From Nymphaea colorata (Eukaryota; Streptophyta; Magnoliopsida; Nymphaeales; Nymphaeaceae), in contig NC_045138.2 of the NCBI RefSeq assembly GCF_008831285.2, positions 2,203,143-2,267,142 of the forward strand: DNA of 64,000 nt. Direction: 5' to 3'. The translations under genes were made by a program, and so were the position numbers. This document shows, piece after piece, positions 1-10,765 of the stretch. The notes beneath the pieces are model-generated. The model was not told where the DNA came from. It ran no database searches and saw only the letters and a program-made list of their open reading frames with translations. Every line of letters starts with the position of its first letter. The stretch's first letter is position 1.

Positions 1-2103
1 CGCAGGTCAAAACAAAATTTACTCTAGCAGTGGAGTTCTTTATGGACAGATCGTCTACGTGGGTCCAAAAAAAAAAATTTACAGAGCCGTTGGGCTCAAT
101 CCTGGTCTCAGTCTCTCGCAGACACAGAGAATAAAAGCATAATATATAGAATAGAGGATTTCATACCCAATCAATACTATCATGTTTCATGCTTGAACTC
201 AGTGTAGTCTAGTATGCTTTATTTTTAGTAAATAGATCACAGCATGATACATGCATGATGCACAGACGAGACACATGCTTCACAGTAGTATAATCTGCAC
301 AGGCACAGGCACCACAGTAGTCAAAATCACTTACTAGTGTTCGATAGAGATGGCTCTGATACCACTATTGGATCAATTGAAGTTACAGCGGAAGTTGCGA
401 GTCGTCGCCTGCGCAGTAAGTTCACCAGCTGTTGATTCACAAACAGAAATCCAGATTAAGGTTCTATGTTTCATTCCATCCTTCTCCTTTATTTATTTTG
501 GGTCTTTGAATGTCGAGCAGAGCAGGCTCTGCCTCCTGTGCTACCGTTTGTCAGAGACGCAGGTCAAAACAAAATTTACTCTAGCAGTGGAGTTCTTTAT
601 GGACAGATCGTCTACGTGGGTCCAAAAAAAAAAATTTACAGAGCCGTTGGGCTCAATCCTGGTCTCAGTCTCTCGCAGACACAGAGAATAAAAGCATAAT
701 ATATAGAATAGAGGATTTCATACCCAATCAATACTATCATGTTTCATGCTTGAACTCAGTGTAGTCTAGTATGCTTTATTTTTAGTAAATAGATCACAGC
801 ATGATACATGCATGATGCACAGACGAGACACATGCTTCACAGTAGTATAATCTGCACAGGCACAGGCACCACAGTAGTCAAAATCACTTACTAGTGTTCG
901 ATAGAGATGGCTCTGATACCACTGTTGGATCAATTGAAGTTACAGCGGAAGTTGCGAGTCGTCGCCTGCGCAGTAAGTTCACCAGCTGCTGATTCACAAA
1001 CAGAAATCCAGATTAAGGTTCTATGTTTCATTCCATCCTTCTCCTTTATTTATTTTGGGTCTTTGAATGTCGAGCAGAGCAGGCTCTGCCTCCTGTGCTA
1101 CCGTTTGTCAGAGACGCAGGTCAAAACAAAATTTACTCTAGCAGTGGAGTTCTTTATGGACAGATCGTCTACGTGGGTCCAAAAAAAAAAATTTACAGAG
1201 CCGTTGGGCTCAATCCTGGTCTCAGTCTCTCGCAGACACAGAGAATAAAAGCATAATATATAGAATAGAGGATTTCATACCCAATCAATACTATCATGTT
1301 TCATGCTTGAACTCAGTGTAGTCTAGTATGCTTTATTTTTAGTAAATAGATCACAGCATGATACATGCATGATGCACAGACGAGACACATGCTTCACAGT
1401 AGTATAATCTGCACAGGCACAGGCACCACAGTAGTCAAAATCACTTACTAGTGTTCGATAGAGATGGCTCTGATACCACTATTGGATCAATTGAAGTTAC
1501 AGCGGAAGTTGCGAGTCGTCGCCTGCGCAGTAAGTTCACCAGCTGTTGATTCACAAACAGAAATCCAGATTAAGGTTCTATGTTTCATTCCATCCTTCTC
1601 CTTTATTTATTTTGGGTCTTTGAATGTCGAGCAGAGCAGGCTCTGCCTCCTGTGCTACCGTTTGTCAGAGACGCAGGTCAAAACAAAATTTACTCTAGCA
1701 GTGGAGTTCTTTATGGACAGATCGTCTACGTGGGTCCAAAAAAAAAAATTTACAGAGCCGTTGGGCTCAATCCTGGTCTCAGTCTCTCGCAGACACAGAT
1801 AATAAAAGCATAATATATAGAATAGAGGATTTCATACCCAATCAATACTATCATGTTTCATGCTTGAACTCAGTGTAGTCTAGTATGCTTTATTTTTAGT
1901 AAATAGATCACAGCATGATACATGCATGATGCACAGACGAGACACATGCTTCACAGTAGTATAATCTGCATAGGCACAGGCACCACAGTAGTCAAAATCA
2001 CTTACTAGTGTTCGATAGAGATGGCTCTGATACCACTGTTGGACCAATTGAAGTTACAGCGGAAGTTGCGAGTCATCGCCTGCGCAGTAAGTTCACCAGC
2101 TGC
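1..2103. repeat. 557-bp direct tandem repeat, about 3.8 copies
   Basis: Copies begin at 1, 558, 1115 and 1672; the last is cut at about 2103, where it runs into unique LTR sequence. Copies are almost identical. Each unit holds, on the minus strand, the last ~67 bp of the LTR, the primer-binding site and ~490 bp of leader, so primer-binding sites recur at 353-364, 910-921, 1467-1478 and 2024-2035. Diagnostic bases alternate between copies: 1 and 3 share ACTATTGG and CAGCTGTT, while 2 and 4 share ACTGTTGG and CAGCTGCT. The array may therefore have grown as an 1,114-bp dimer. Confidence 0.93.
2024..2035 (-). promoter_or_regulatory. Primer-binding site (initiator tRNA-Met type)
   Basis: The minus strand reads TGGTATCAGAGC, the standard plant copia primer site complementary to the 3' end of initiator tRNA-Met. 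It lies one base inside the LTR. Three more exact copies lie at 353-364, 910-921 and 1467-1478 because of the 557-bp repeat. Confidence 0.9.
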
Positions 2104-2440
2104 TCCAGTGTTCAAGTGAAGAAGTAGCGACTATCCCTGTAGAAAACAACTGAGCAAGAGGAAGAGGAAAAAAGCAAGAAGAGCAAGTCAGATTTAGGGG
2201 TTTCCTTCTAAGGGGCTCCTCACGAATCCTCTTCTCAAGAGAGAGTTTTTAAAGCATTAAGCATTGCTGGGTATAAGTAGCCAGCCCCTTAGGTTTTCCC
2301 CAAATCCCGGCAGCGGTTAGCGTGAGAGATTTTTTAGGAAAAGGTTGAGATAAATATGAACTTTATCTTGTTGCAAAATTTTTGAGCTAATCTCGCAGTT
2401 ACGAGATATCCGGATAGGGCTCAATGGCCACTATCCAACA
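2037..2440 (-). repeat. 5' LTR of the minus-strand retrotransposon
   Basis: This 404-bp segment has TG...CA ends within the inverted repeat TGTTGGA/TCCAACA and is directly followed by the primer-binding site. Near its middle the minus strand has a TATA-like CTTATACCC stretch, which fits a U3 promoter. Only the last ~67 bp occur in the 557-bp array; the rest is single-copy in the window. The right flank at 2441 is unrelated sequence. The target duplication cannot be tested because the other end of the element is missing. Confidence 0.8.
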
Positions 2441-3207
2441 CATACCCCTCCATAGGACAAAGTGATTCTTCCAAAACAAGAAGCTTGTTGGGTGCCCGAA
2501 TCATGGTTCGTGCCATAGTTCTCATTTCTAAAGTTTGCACACTGTTCCAAGGAGATCAAGTCTCAGGTCACCGTTGTCTTGTGCATGAAAGTGAATTATA
2601 TTTTCTCGATCGGATGATATAACACCACTAAAGTTGTGGTTTTTTTTACTCGACTCGAATTGAAGCAGCCAAGGGACGGAACCCCAGTAGAACACTATCG
2701 AAGGATTTTTTACTTGATTCAACCACATGAAGCTTTGGCTCGCATGAGTACTGATGTTCCTTGAACTCTAGGAGGGGGCATGTTGGGTGTTTGGTTAACT
2801 CGAAGACCATCGTGTTCTTAGAGCACATGTACCTTTGACATGTGCATTAAGTTCATGTTCTTAATTCGGAAATTAATATGGAGTGTTTATGTCCAGAATT
2901 TGATTGTTATATTTAAAAGCAATATCTGTATGTACATCATGTTATTTAAAACAAAAACAACGTACTTTTTTATCACATGAACATGCGTTCCATGAACAAT
3001 GTGTTTTTCTTATCAATTGTGGTCGAAGTCACATGGCACTTCAATAAAGTCTAAAAGTAGGTTCTTGATACACTTGAGTACTTTTTACGAGGATGTTCAT
3101 CCAATTTGCTTAATTTTTTTAGCTAATTTTTCATTCTGTTTTTTAGAGTTATTGTTCAACAACTTGTAACATTTTTTATTTTTATCACTTGTTTATCTAA
3201 ATATTGC

Positions 3208-3276
<69 letters not shown>

Positions 3277-4140
3277 CACCTGTATACCCACATTTTCTAA
3301 AGTTATCATATGTGTATTTGTATCTGTATCTACATACCAGTGCCCAAAGTATACCCGTACCATATATGAGTTTGAACCTAGCTTAATTAGGGTATTCAAG
3401 TTTGGGTTGTTTAATATGAACGGTAGTGGAGCTTAGATTGTTCATGCAAATAAACAACTGAAATGTAATGAGCTAACGTTTTCGAGCTCGGTCTCGATCT
3501 CTTTGATTTGCCATGAAGACTTGATGAAAATTGGGGAAAAAAAGGTCCACCATGAAGTTGAAGGTGGACTCGAATTTGTAACCATTTTATTGAAAAAGGA
3601 GGAATATTAACCTCTGCAAAATTGTTTTAAATAACTTGTTTTAGGTGTTTATATAAGAGAATTGTACTCTGAAACTGAGTATTTCATGCATATCCTCCAA
3701 TAGAAACTCAGTACTGTGCATGGAGCAGAGTTCGCGGAAAGCAAATTCTTGATCTTAGTGTCTCTCTCTCTCTCTCCCCCCACAGCAGAAGTGATGCAGG
3801 TGGTCCGGACGGAGGAGAAGATGAAGATGTCTGAGAAATGTTGGTCAGTTTAAGATGCAATTTAGCTTTCTATCACTGCGTTTTACGTTACTGAGAGAGC
3901 ACGTGATCGTTAAGCCTCTGATCATCCTGAGTGCGTTTCCATGAACAATGAACATCAATCGATAAAATAGAGGCACTCTTATTGCAAAATCTGGACTGCA
4001 TCTAAGAACTGATGATCAAGAACTAAGACTTTGATCATATATGTGCCCTGAATTTCAAAATGCAATGATGATCTGATCATAATTAGGATGAACTATGAGA
4101 ATGGTCAAGAGATATTGATCACAGGTAGGGAATATGATCA
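2441..4140. other. Gene-free stretch with remnants of the array sequence and microsatellites
   Basis: I see no coding sequence. About 2470-2510 resembles a motif found in the B units (CAAAACAAGAAGC followed by GTGCCCGAATCA, compare 57470-57505). About 3060-3420 resembles the B-unit stretch at 20830-21240 and 24240-24610, including the TTATTTTTATCACTTG region and a run of TACC-rich words. The array therefore probably once extended left of 7.3 kb. About 3755-3840 is purine-rich after a CT run and has no assignable function. Confidence 0.55.
3212..3276. repeat. (TA)n-(GA)n microsatellite
   Basis: About 40 bases of TA dinucleotides are followed directly by about 24 bases of GA. The short open frames on both strands here are products of the repeat. 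Confidence 0.95.
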
Positions 4141-4947
4141 TCAGCAATAGCGGTGACACTGGCCGCCGGGGTGGCCCAAGTTCTTGCACTCGCCGTCCCT
4201 GCAGCCCTTTCCGACGCAGAAGGAGTTGCACCGGCTTTCGTCCACTCCATTCCCCTTGTGGCAGCCATTGTAAGGGTTGGTGCAGCACGCTGAATCCGGT
4301 TGTATTTCTGCTCCCTTGCAGCCTAAGCAAAAGCCATATCACAATGATTCCTTAATTTTATGGATAATTTGATCATAAAATAAATAAATATGTACATATA
4401 TATGCACGTATATATGTAGGAAAAAATGCACTATATATGTACATATATATAGGTTGGTGTACATATACATATACATGCACGTATATATGCACGTATATGT
4501 GTAGGAAAAAGTGCACTATATATGTAGGAAAAAAAATATGTACATTAATTCATTTGTTATTGAGTATTTTCCAGAAAAACAGAGAAAAGTTGGCACTGGT
4601 CTAAGGCGAACTTTACTTATTTGATATTTTTTTCTGAAAAGAGCCTCCCTTGTTAAATGTAACTATAAAAGGTAGTCCATTTTCTGAAATTAAACAAAAT
4701 GCAGTCCAAAAATGGATATTAAGTTTTTGTTGGTTAATTATGTAAGCAGACCTTCGACCACATCTCGGTTTAAAAAAGAAAAAGGATTAATTAAGGTGAA
4801 AATAAGCATCTAAAATTACCAAAATTAACCAAGAAATGTTGGTAATTAATTATGCTGCTTATAACTTGAGAATAATTGATACAGGAACTTGCCTGAAATC
4901 AGAAGGAAGTACGCGAAAAGGGCAATAACAGTAACTTTCTTTGCCAT
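4141..4947 (-). CDS. Secreted cysteine-rich peptide precursor (defensin-like/knottin-like), two exons
   Basis: Exon 1 (4947-4893) starts at an ATG in a purine-rich leader and encodes 18 residues: a short basic start (MAKK) and a hydrophobic core rich in V, I, L, F and A, a good signal peptide. A phase-1 intron follows. Exon 2 (4322-4141) completes a Gly codon and gives a 59-residue region with ten cysteines, ending Cys-stop. The spacing is C-x10-CC-x6-C-x10-C-x3-C-x4-C-x4-C-x9-C-x3-C. The precursor would be 78 residues. This resembles plant defensin-like and other small secreted cysteine-rich peptides, but ten cysteines with a CC pair and no C-x-C do not fit the classic eight-cysteine defensin. 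A role in defence or reproductive signalling is possible by family only. The promoter and exon 1 recur, decayed and on the opposite strand, through the rest of the window. Expression is not shown. Confidence 0.78.
4323..4892 (-). other. GC-AG intron of the cysteine-rich peptide gene
   Basis: This 570-bp intron begins with GC in the context CAG|GCAAGT, the known consensus for the rare GC-AG class, and ends at TTGCTTAG just before exon 2. No GT donor nearby keeps both the signal peptide and the cysteine frame. The intron is AT-rich and contains a degenerate TATATATGCACG-type repeat at about 4389-4530. Confidence 0.75.
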
Positions 4948-5035
4948 TGTCTTCTTCTTCCTTCTTCTCTCAGCAGATTTTCCAATCGACTGTGGTGTTT
5001 TTGACACCCTTGTGCTGCTATTTATCTTATTATGG
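4948..5035 (-). promoter_or_regulatory. Core promoter and 5'UTR of the cysteine-rich peptide gene
   Basis: A TATA-like element (AAGATAAATAG on the minus strand, 5018-5028) lies about 75 bases upstream of the ATG, followed by GCAGCAC and a leader ending in an AAGAAGAAGACA purine run. The block is recognisable in order in the array copies at 7.6, 17.5, 27.6, 32.6, 33.2, 45.6 and 59.8 kb. The exact start of transcription is not known. Confidence 0.65.
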
Positions 5036-6528
5036 GTAAAAATTACTTTTAATTAACTTCCAAGTATATACTATTCTTTTTTGGGAAATAAATGATATTT
5101 TCTTAGGTCCAGACTACCATATATGATTTCCAGCTGTCTCTATTTTTCTTAATTTTCATTTTAAAATAGAGGCCTTAAGATGGATATCATCTTGTTGTTC
5201 TCAATAGGTCGGAGCAGAAATCCATGATCCAATCCATATCTGTTCAGTTGGATCTGAATTTGGTGTGTTTGCGTGCTCACAGTGGGGGCATGTTCTACAT
5301 ACTATTTGGATCCTATATTTGGTGGTATCCGATTTTCTGATCGAACTTTTTCAGGTAATTGTGGCTGAACTGGATCGGGTCATAAGTCGGGTCCCACTGG
5401 CATGTCTTCAAAAGTCGTGTCCATCTCTTCCTAAGGATATGCACGAGTACCAAAATTATAAATTTATCATGGTTAATTTCCTATTATGTTATAAGGATAG
5501 GTTCTTTGAATCAGAATCAACAAAAATACCAAATCATTTATGTTTTTAATCAGTTATCAACTAAACTTTGCCAATTCAGCTGACAGGTTCAAATAAACAC
5601 AAATGATTTTGAAAGATTTAATCCATGAATGATACTCTGTAAGATATTATGAACTACTATATTTTTTGTTTTTGGATTCTTAAGAGGAGGTATACTTACC
5701 AAAGAAACCTTCATGTGACTATTTTGGTAGTCTAAGGATAGCATGGTTCTGATAGAATATCCAATATTCGATTTTAAATCTGAATTCATGTAGTTGGGTT
5801 TGATAAAAATGCATCAGATTAGCATCTTTTCTTACCTCTCATGTCCAATTTTCATGGGCATCAAGATAGATACTTGTAAAATTTTGAATGAAAACAGTAA
5901 CAAGTCATTTCATGAATCCACCCTAAAACATGTGACGTAGTATTTCATGAATTTGCCTCAATATTTATTACTATTTTCACTGTCAAACAGTAGGCTACTC
6001 TAAACTCTTGCCCAAAGATGCATTACTTTGGAGAAATTCTTTCAATGAATAGGAAATCAAGGAATAACTGGTTGGAAGCAGGGGGCACAGAAGGCAGGGG
6101 CCATGCCCCTCCCACCAAAAAAAACACCAGTAAATTTGTTTTTTTTTTTAATCTAAGAGTAATTTAAAATAACTCATTTTGCACATATAAAAATGCTGAA
6201 AAATTATATTTTGACTCCTGTCAAATTTTTGAGACTATAATTCGGCACCTCTAATGAAAATGTCCTATCTTCATGGTTCATGGAAGGCTTCAGGTTTCCA
6301 TGACTTTTTTAGGACGTTAATGCATTCCTTCACTTTTGGGGACCAAATGAAAACCGATTCGGTCTTTTTCAAAATTTCATAAAAGCTCCACAATACCAAG
6401 GCTATTTCATATTACAGCTATCTTGCATTGGAAATCAACGTTATTTGAACCTCCCTGAATCGGGCGAATTTGAGCCGAGTCAGTGGCAAATTTATTTCTT
6501 CTATTCAATGATCGATTCTCTCTTATTA
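5036..6528. other. Gene-free stretch leading into the array
   Basis: No credible gene is visible. About 6060-6260 has weak similarity to the GGGGCGGAGCC-type MITE seen elsewhere in the window. About 6440-6530 matches the end of the B units (compare 27090-27190 and 59220-59310), so this is the tail of an older B-like unit. The open frames of 66-98 codons in this stretch match nothing recognisable. Confidence 0.6.
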
Positions 6529-6536
6529 TGTTCTGA

Positions 6537-7287
6537 TAAGGATGGGCATCGTGTCAGGCCGGCCCGGCTCGTTAAAAATAAAAAAATCAAAGCCCGGCAT
6601 TCAAAACGGGCTGGCCCGAGGCCTGGCCCGTTTTTAAACGGGCCGGACCGGGCCCATGTAATATCGGGCCTCGAGCTTTGGTTTATGCCCGAGGCCCGGC
6701 CCGGCCCGGCCCGATTATTAACGGGCTGGGCCGGGCTTTGAGGCGGGTTGCTACTTGCTAGCCTCTAGCTCACTCAAAAAATGAGCACGAACTTAAACAA
6801 TGTGCACTTAATAGAATAATAAAAACAAGAACAACACCAACCAGTAAAAAGTAGTCCTTTGGAGGAGTACTCGATGCAACCGACGATGAAGCAAGTAGAG
6901 CAGTTGATGCCGGCGACCGACGGGAGGACTAGAGGAGGCAGCCAAGGGGCAACGGCCAATGAGGAAGACTAGAGGAGGCAGTCTCGAGCTCGCGGCGATG
7001 AAATTTCTTAATGAAACGAAAAGAGGAAAAGAAAACCTAACCTATAACCCTAAGTTCCTAATTCTCCAAGTTCATTTTTTTTAAAGAAAGAAAAAAAAAA
7101 ACTCATGTCGGGCTTATCGGGCCGCCACCGATCACAGTGGCAGGCCCGGGCCCGGCCCGGTAATTACCGGGCCGGGCCGAGCCCGATAAACTTGGCCCGG
7201 AAACTTTTTTGTCAAGGCCCGGGCCCGGGCCCGTAGCGGGCTGGGTACCGGGTACCCGGCGGTGGCCCGGCCCGGTGCCCAGGCTTA
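6537..7287. mobile_element. Non-autonomous hAT-type element, GC-rich ends, 751 bp
   Basis: The flanking target duplication TGTTCTGA (6529-6536 and 7288-7295) is exact and 8 bp long, as expected for hAT transposases. The ends are imperfect inverted repeats: TAAGGATGGGCATCG on the left, and TAAGCCTGGGCACCG reading inward from the right. Long tracts of GGCCCGGCCC-type repeats lie inside both ends, with a less GC-rich middle. There is no transposase. The same spot in other units (for example near 27182, 45154 and 59304) is an empty site reading TGTTTTGA, confirming insertion into a pre-existing unit. Confidence 0.9.
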
Positions 7288-7556
7288 TGTTCTGATTGTT
7301 TAAATATCTTTTTGGACTAAATTTTAATCTTTTGTAAAAAAAGATTTGAATAACTTAATTGGCAGATTCTATTCAAGGCAGTGGCACCCGATTCATGATT
7401 TGATCCAGTTCAAAGGCCCATTTGTTAGAAAATATTCAAGGTACAATGCTGATCGGATCAAAGGAACTGGACTGGAGCCTGGACTGAAAATTAAGAAAAA
7501 TATATGATCAGAAATCAGTACGTGCGGGAACTTAATTAAATATCATTTATTGCCTA

Positions 7557-7740
7557 AAAAAAGTAGCTTATACATGGAAGTAAGTAGAAGAAATAATTTA
7601 TCCAAATAAGATAAATAGCTGAGGTATCGAAAACAAAGTTCCGCTGAGAAAGAAATGAAGAAGAAGACAATGGCGAGGAAGGTAGTTGCCCTCTGAGTGT
7701 ACTTCTTTCTGATTTTAAGCAATTAAGTTCCTCTAGTAAG
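7557..7740 (+). pseudogene. Decayed promoter and signal-peptide exon of the cysteine-rich peptide family, copy 1
   Basis: The TATA-like AAGATAAATAG, the following GCTGAGGTATC, the purine leader and an ATG (7670) line up with the intact gene at 4.9-5.0 kb. After ATGGCGAGGAAGGTAG the frame is shortened and hits TGA within nine codons. The next bases (GTGTACTTCTTTCTGATT) still align with the gene's exon 1, and the donor region has lost the GCAAGT. No exon 2 follows. Confidence 0.8.
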
Positions 7741-8284
7741 TCTTCCATCCAGCGAATACAACAAAAGTTAGGCATCATTTTGCTTTTCCGACCTTTGTTT
7801 GTCCCACATTTTGATGTTTCTCTGCCTACATACCAAGCAAATAGCTTCCTACATATATATATATATACCTCTCAAAGGACAAAAACATTCTGAGGATGCA
7901 AATGGTCGTCAATTTCTCCATTCTATTCATTTCAATGTACTTAAACAAAAAAGCTTACTCTTGTTCGGACATTCTCTCCATCGGACATTCTCTCTAGTAA
8001 TAAGTGGGCAATCGGTTGTCTTCATTTTCCTACTTTCATAATGAAAGAAAAACGCCTTTACTGTTTGTGTTACATGATCTACTATTAAAACCACTTGGTA
8101 TGTAATTTTTTTGTGAATTTTTTTCTCTTTAACAGCTTGAGCAAACTCTTCACTTATCCATCTACTGGGTAGGAAACTACCATACTTTCTTCTCTCATAG
8201 AGGGAGAGGGAGGAGGAGAGACAGATCCACAGCTCTTTGTCTTGTCAAATATATAGCAAATTCTTCACTTATCATCCCTCTCCA

Positions 8285-10765
8285 TCTCCTCCTTGCCCTT
8301 CCATGATTTAAAGTAAACCGAACGAGTATTTTCTCGAACAGATTATGTAATCGTCAAATTCCTCGCCGCATCAACTGTTGTTAACAAATCCATGTTTTTC
8401 TCTTCGTGAACATTTCAAATTATTTCCAGAAATAAAATCCGTCCATGCAAATGTTTTCAACTTTAAATTTAACATTTTGAATAGTAATGAAAAAAAAAAA
8501 GAAACGAAAGGAAAGGGTAGTAAACATTGCATAGAAGTATTGCATGCCGTCGGTGAGCTGGGAACAGAGACAAATTTAGAAGAGATTGGAAGGAGGTGAT
8601 AGAATAAGCATAAACAGCTTCTCTCCTGTTTGCCTCATTAAAATATTTCTCTTGGGGTTTTCTTGTTTTCTAGAATTCTAATTGACAAATTCATCCTCCC
8701 CTTGTTGACAAATTGCTTTCTATTGAGGGATGCTCCATCAGATCACGGCACCATTCAATATCAGAAAAGGAATAAGAAGATTTCCCAATGGATGAGTGTA
8801 TGTATTTATGGACAATCAGGAATCAGATGCATTGCTTTGTAAAAACTTGTGACAACCACCATTACCAACATCACAACACTGAACAACAAGGGAGAGACAG
8901 ATCGAGGATAAAGACTACAAATGGCAGAACTCTCATCGGACAATGGTACACAGAATGATCTCAGACGCCGCTGGGAATTCCATTAATCAACGGATAAACT
9001 CAAGATAGAGCTCCTTCTTTGCCCAATTTGGTTTTGTTGCTGGGCACAAAGGTGAAATCAAATATAAGCTCCTTCTTTGTCCAATTTAGAAAAATTTATA
9101 GGTAGCAAGTTATCTGAGACGGAAGCTGATACGTTGATTGTTGACAAGGGGGTGGACGACCAGTCCAAGTTACCCAGACGAATAGGTCAGTGTTCGGGAG
9201 TGGCGTTTATGGTAATTGAGGGGATGAGGAGGGGCTGCTTAGGGAGCGAAGCTCTCCTTTCAAAAAATGGGAGGGTGAAGCGGTCATTGAACATACCTAA
9301 ACCCCAGGTTAAGCTAATTTGTCGACAGAGGGAACCATGGTTAGACCATCGTTAAGTACTAGAAAATGAGGCGACGTGTCTCAAATCACTCGGTGATCCA
9401 TTGCTCCCATGTTTTCTGCCTCGAGGATTTACATGTAAATTTTAAAAAATGTAATTTGGCAGAAAACATGGGAGCAATGACGACGTGAAAGCGTGGACTG
9501 GATTTTATCAACAGATCACCGATTGATTTCAGACACGTCGTCTCTCATTCTCTCAGTACTTAACCATGGTCTAACCATGTTTCTCCACAAATTACCTTAA
9601 CCTGGGGTTTAAGTGTGTTCACCCTCCCTTTTTTTTTTTTTTGAGAGGAAACGCTTCCCTCCCTACAGCCCTTCCTCATCCCCTCAATTACCACAAAAGC
9701 CACAACCGAACCCTGACCTATTCGTCTCGGTAACTCAGTCCACCCCCATGTCAACAATCAACGTATCAGCCTCCGACTCAGATTACTTTCTATCTATAAA
9801 CTTTTCTAAATTGGATAAAAATGGAGCTTATTTGATTTCACTTTTGTGCCCAGCAACAAAACCAAATTAACTCAAGTATCAAACTTTTAGATTCACAACC
9901 GAATTATGATCCCACGATAACTAAATTGAAAACAAGTCAACAAAGACCAACTAAACTACGTCTCTCAGGGCAACCTAAACTTTGATTCAAATAAGAAGAA
10001 AAAAGAAACCTACTGCCTTCTCCAATTCTATTGCCCTAGGAAGGCCTTGCTTTAAAATTTATGGTTCTAAGTAAATTGAAGATATGAGATGTTGGACATG
10101 GGAGTGAGGATCGCCGCCGGCCACTAAGCAGAGCGATGCCGTCCTGAGCAACCAATCTGAATCCCACGCCACCACCGTCGCTAGCTGCCAGATCGCCGCT
10201 TTTCCTTTCAAGGAATTCCCGGTGGCGTCTGAGATCATTCAGTGTACCATTGTCCGATGAGAGTTCTGCCATTTGTAGTCTTTATCCTCGATCTCTCTCT
10301 TCCTTCTTGTTCAGTGTTGTGGTGTTGGTAATGGTGGTTGTCACAAGGTTTTACAAAGTCATGCATCTGAATCCTGATTGTCCATAGATATATACACTCA
10401 TCAGTAAGGAAATCTTCTTTTTCCTTTTCTGAATCAAATGGCGGCGTGATCTGATGGAGCATCCTCGAATGGTCGTACAGGCTCACCAAGGCATGCAATA
10501 CTTCTATGCAATGTTTACTAACATTACTAGTTTTTTTTAAAAAAAAATGATTACTATTCGAAATGTTAAATTTAAAGTTGAAAACATTTGCATTGATGGA
10601 TTTTATTTCAGGAAATAATTTGAAATGTTCACGAAGGGAAAAAAGTGGATTTGTAAACAACAGTTGATGCGGCAACTAATTTGACGATTACATAATGAGC
10701 TTGAGAAGATACTCGTTCGGTTTACTTTAAATCCGGAGAGGGCAAGGAAAGGAGAGGCACATATC
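8285..10765. repeat. Long palindrome in unit A1 (about 2.5 kb)
   Basis: The outer arms (about 8285-9000 and 10230-10765) are inverted copies, seen for example in matching open frames at 8378 (+) and 10675 (-) that share LREHFKLFPEIKS. They enclose the inner foldback of 9010-9880. The right arm carries about 300 extra bases (9880-10200) absent from the left, including a GC-richer patch at 10110-10215. The left arm up to 8605 recurs at 63.1-63.54 kb without the inverted partner, so the palindrome formed after the unit was duplicated, or was lost there. Confidence 0.8.
9010..9880. repeat. Inner foldback, arms about 400 bp
   Basis: The left arm begins near TTTGGTTTTGTTGCTGGGCAC and the right arm ends with its complement near 9850-9870. 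The centre is at about 9425-9470, where TTGCTCCCATGTTTTCTGCC pairs with its inverse. The arms differ by small indels. It may be a foldback MITE; I could not fix the ends or a target duplication. The open frames in the arms (9077-9355 and 9757-9560) mirror each other and are probably not genes. Confidence 0.8.

Larger units (their letters stand above)
1..2440 (-). mobile_element. 5' end of an LTR retrotransposon with a tandemly repeated leader
   Basis: Read on the minus strand, a 404-bp LTR (2440 down to 2037) is followed after one base by a 12-base tRNA-Met type primer-binding site and then by untranslated leader sequence. The LTR is bounded by a 7-bp terminal inverted repeat, TGTTGGA/TCCAACA. 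The leader is repeated 3.8 times before the window ends, so the rest of the element, including any gag/pol and the 3' LTR, lies outside to the left. No retroelement protein domain is visible here; the ~113-codon and 77-codon open frames in each repeat match nothing I recognise and are probably chance. The primer site suggests a copia-type or non-autonomous (LARD/TRIM-like) element. The family is unknown. Confidence 0.8.

Noticed and set aside
350-1813. Repeated open frames of 113 and 77 codons in the 557-bp repeats
   Set aside because: They exist because the repeat is nearly identical, they read antisense to the retroelement and show no domain or codon signal.
4055-4355. 95-codon (minus) and 73-codon (plus) frames over the cysteine-rich exon
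   Set aside because: They are shadows of exon 2 in other frames; only the frame with regular cysteines joins a signal peptide.
10235-10675. 146-codon minus-strand frame in the A1 palindrome
   Set aside because: It mirrors 8378-8599 in the other arm, has no domain, and is broken in the 63.4-kb sister copy.
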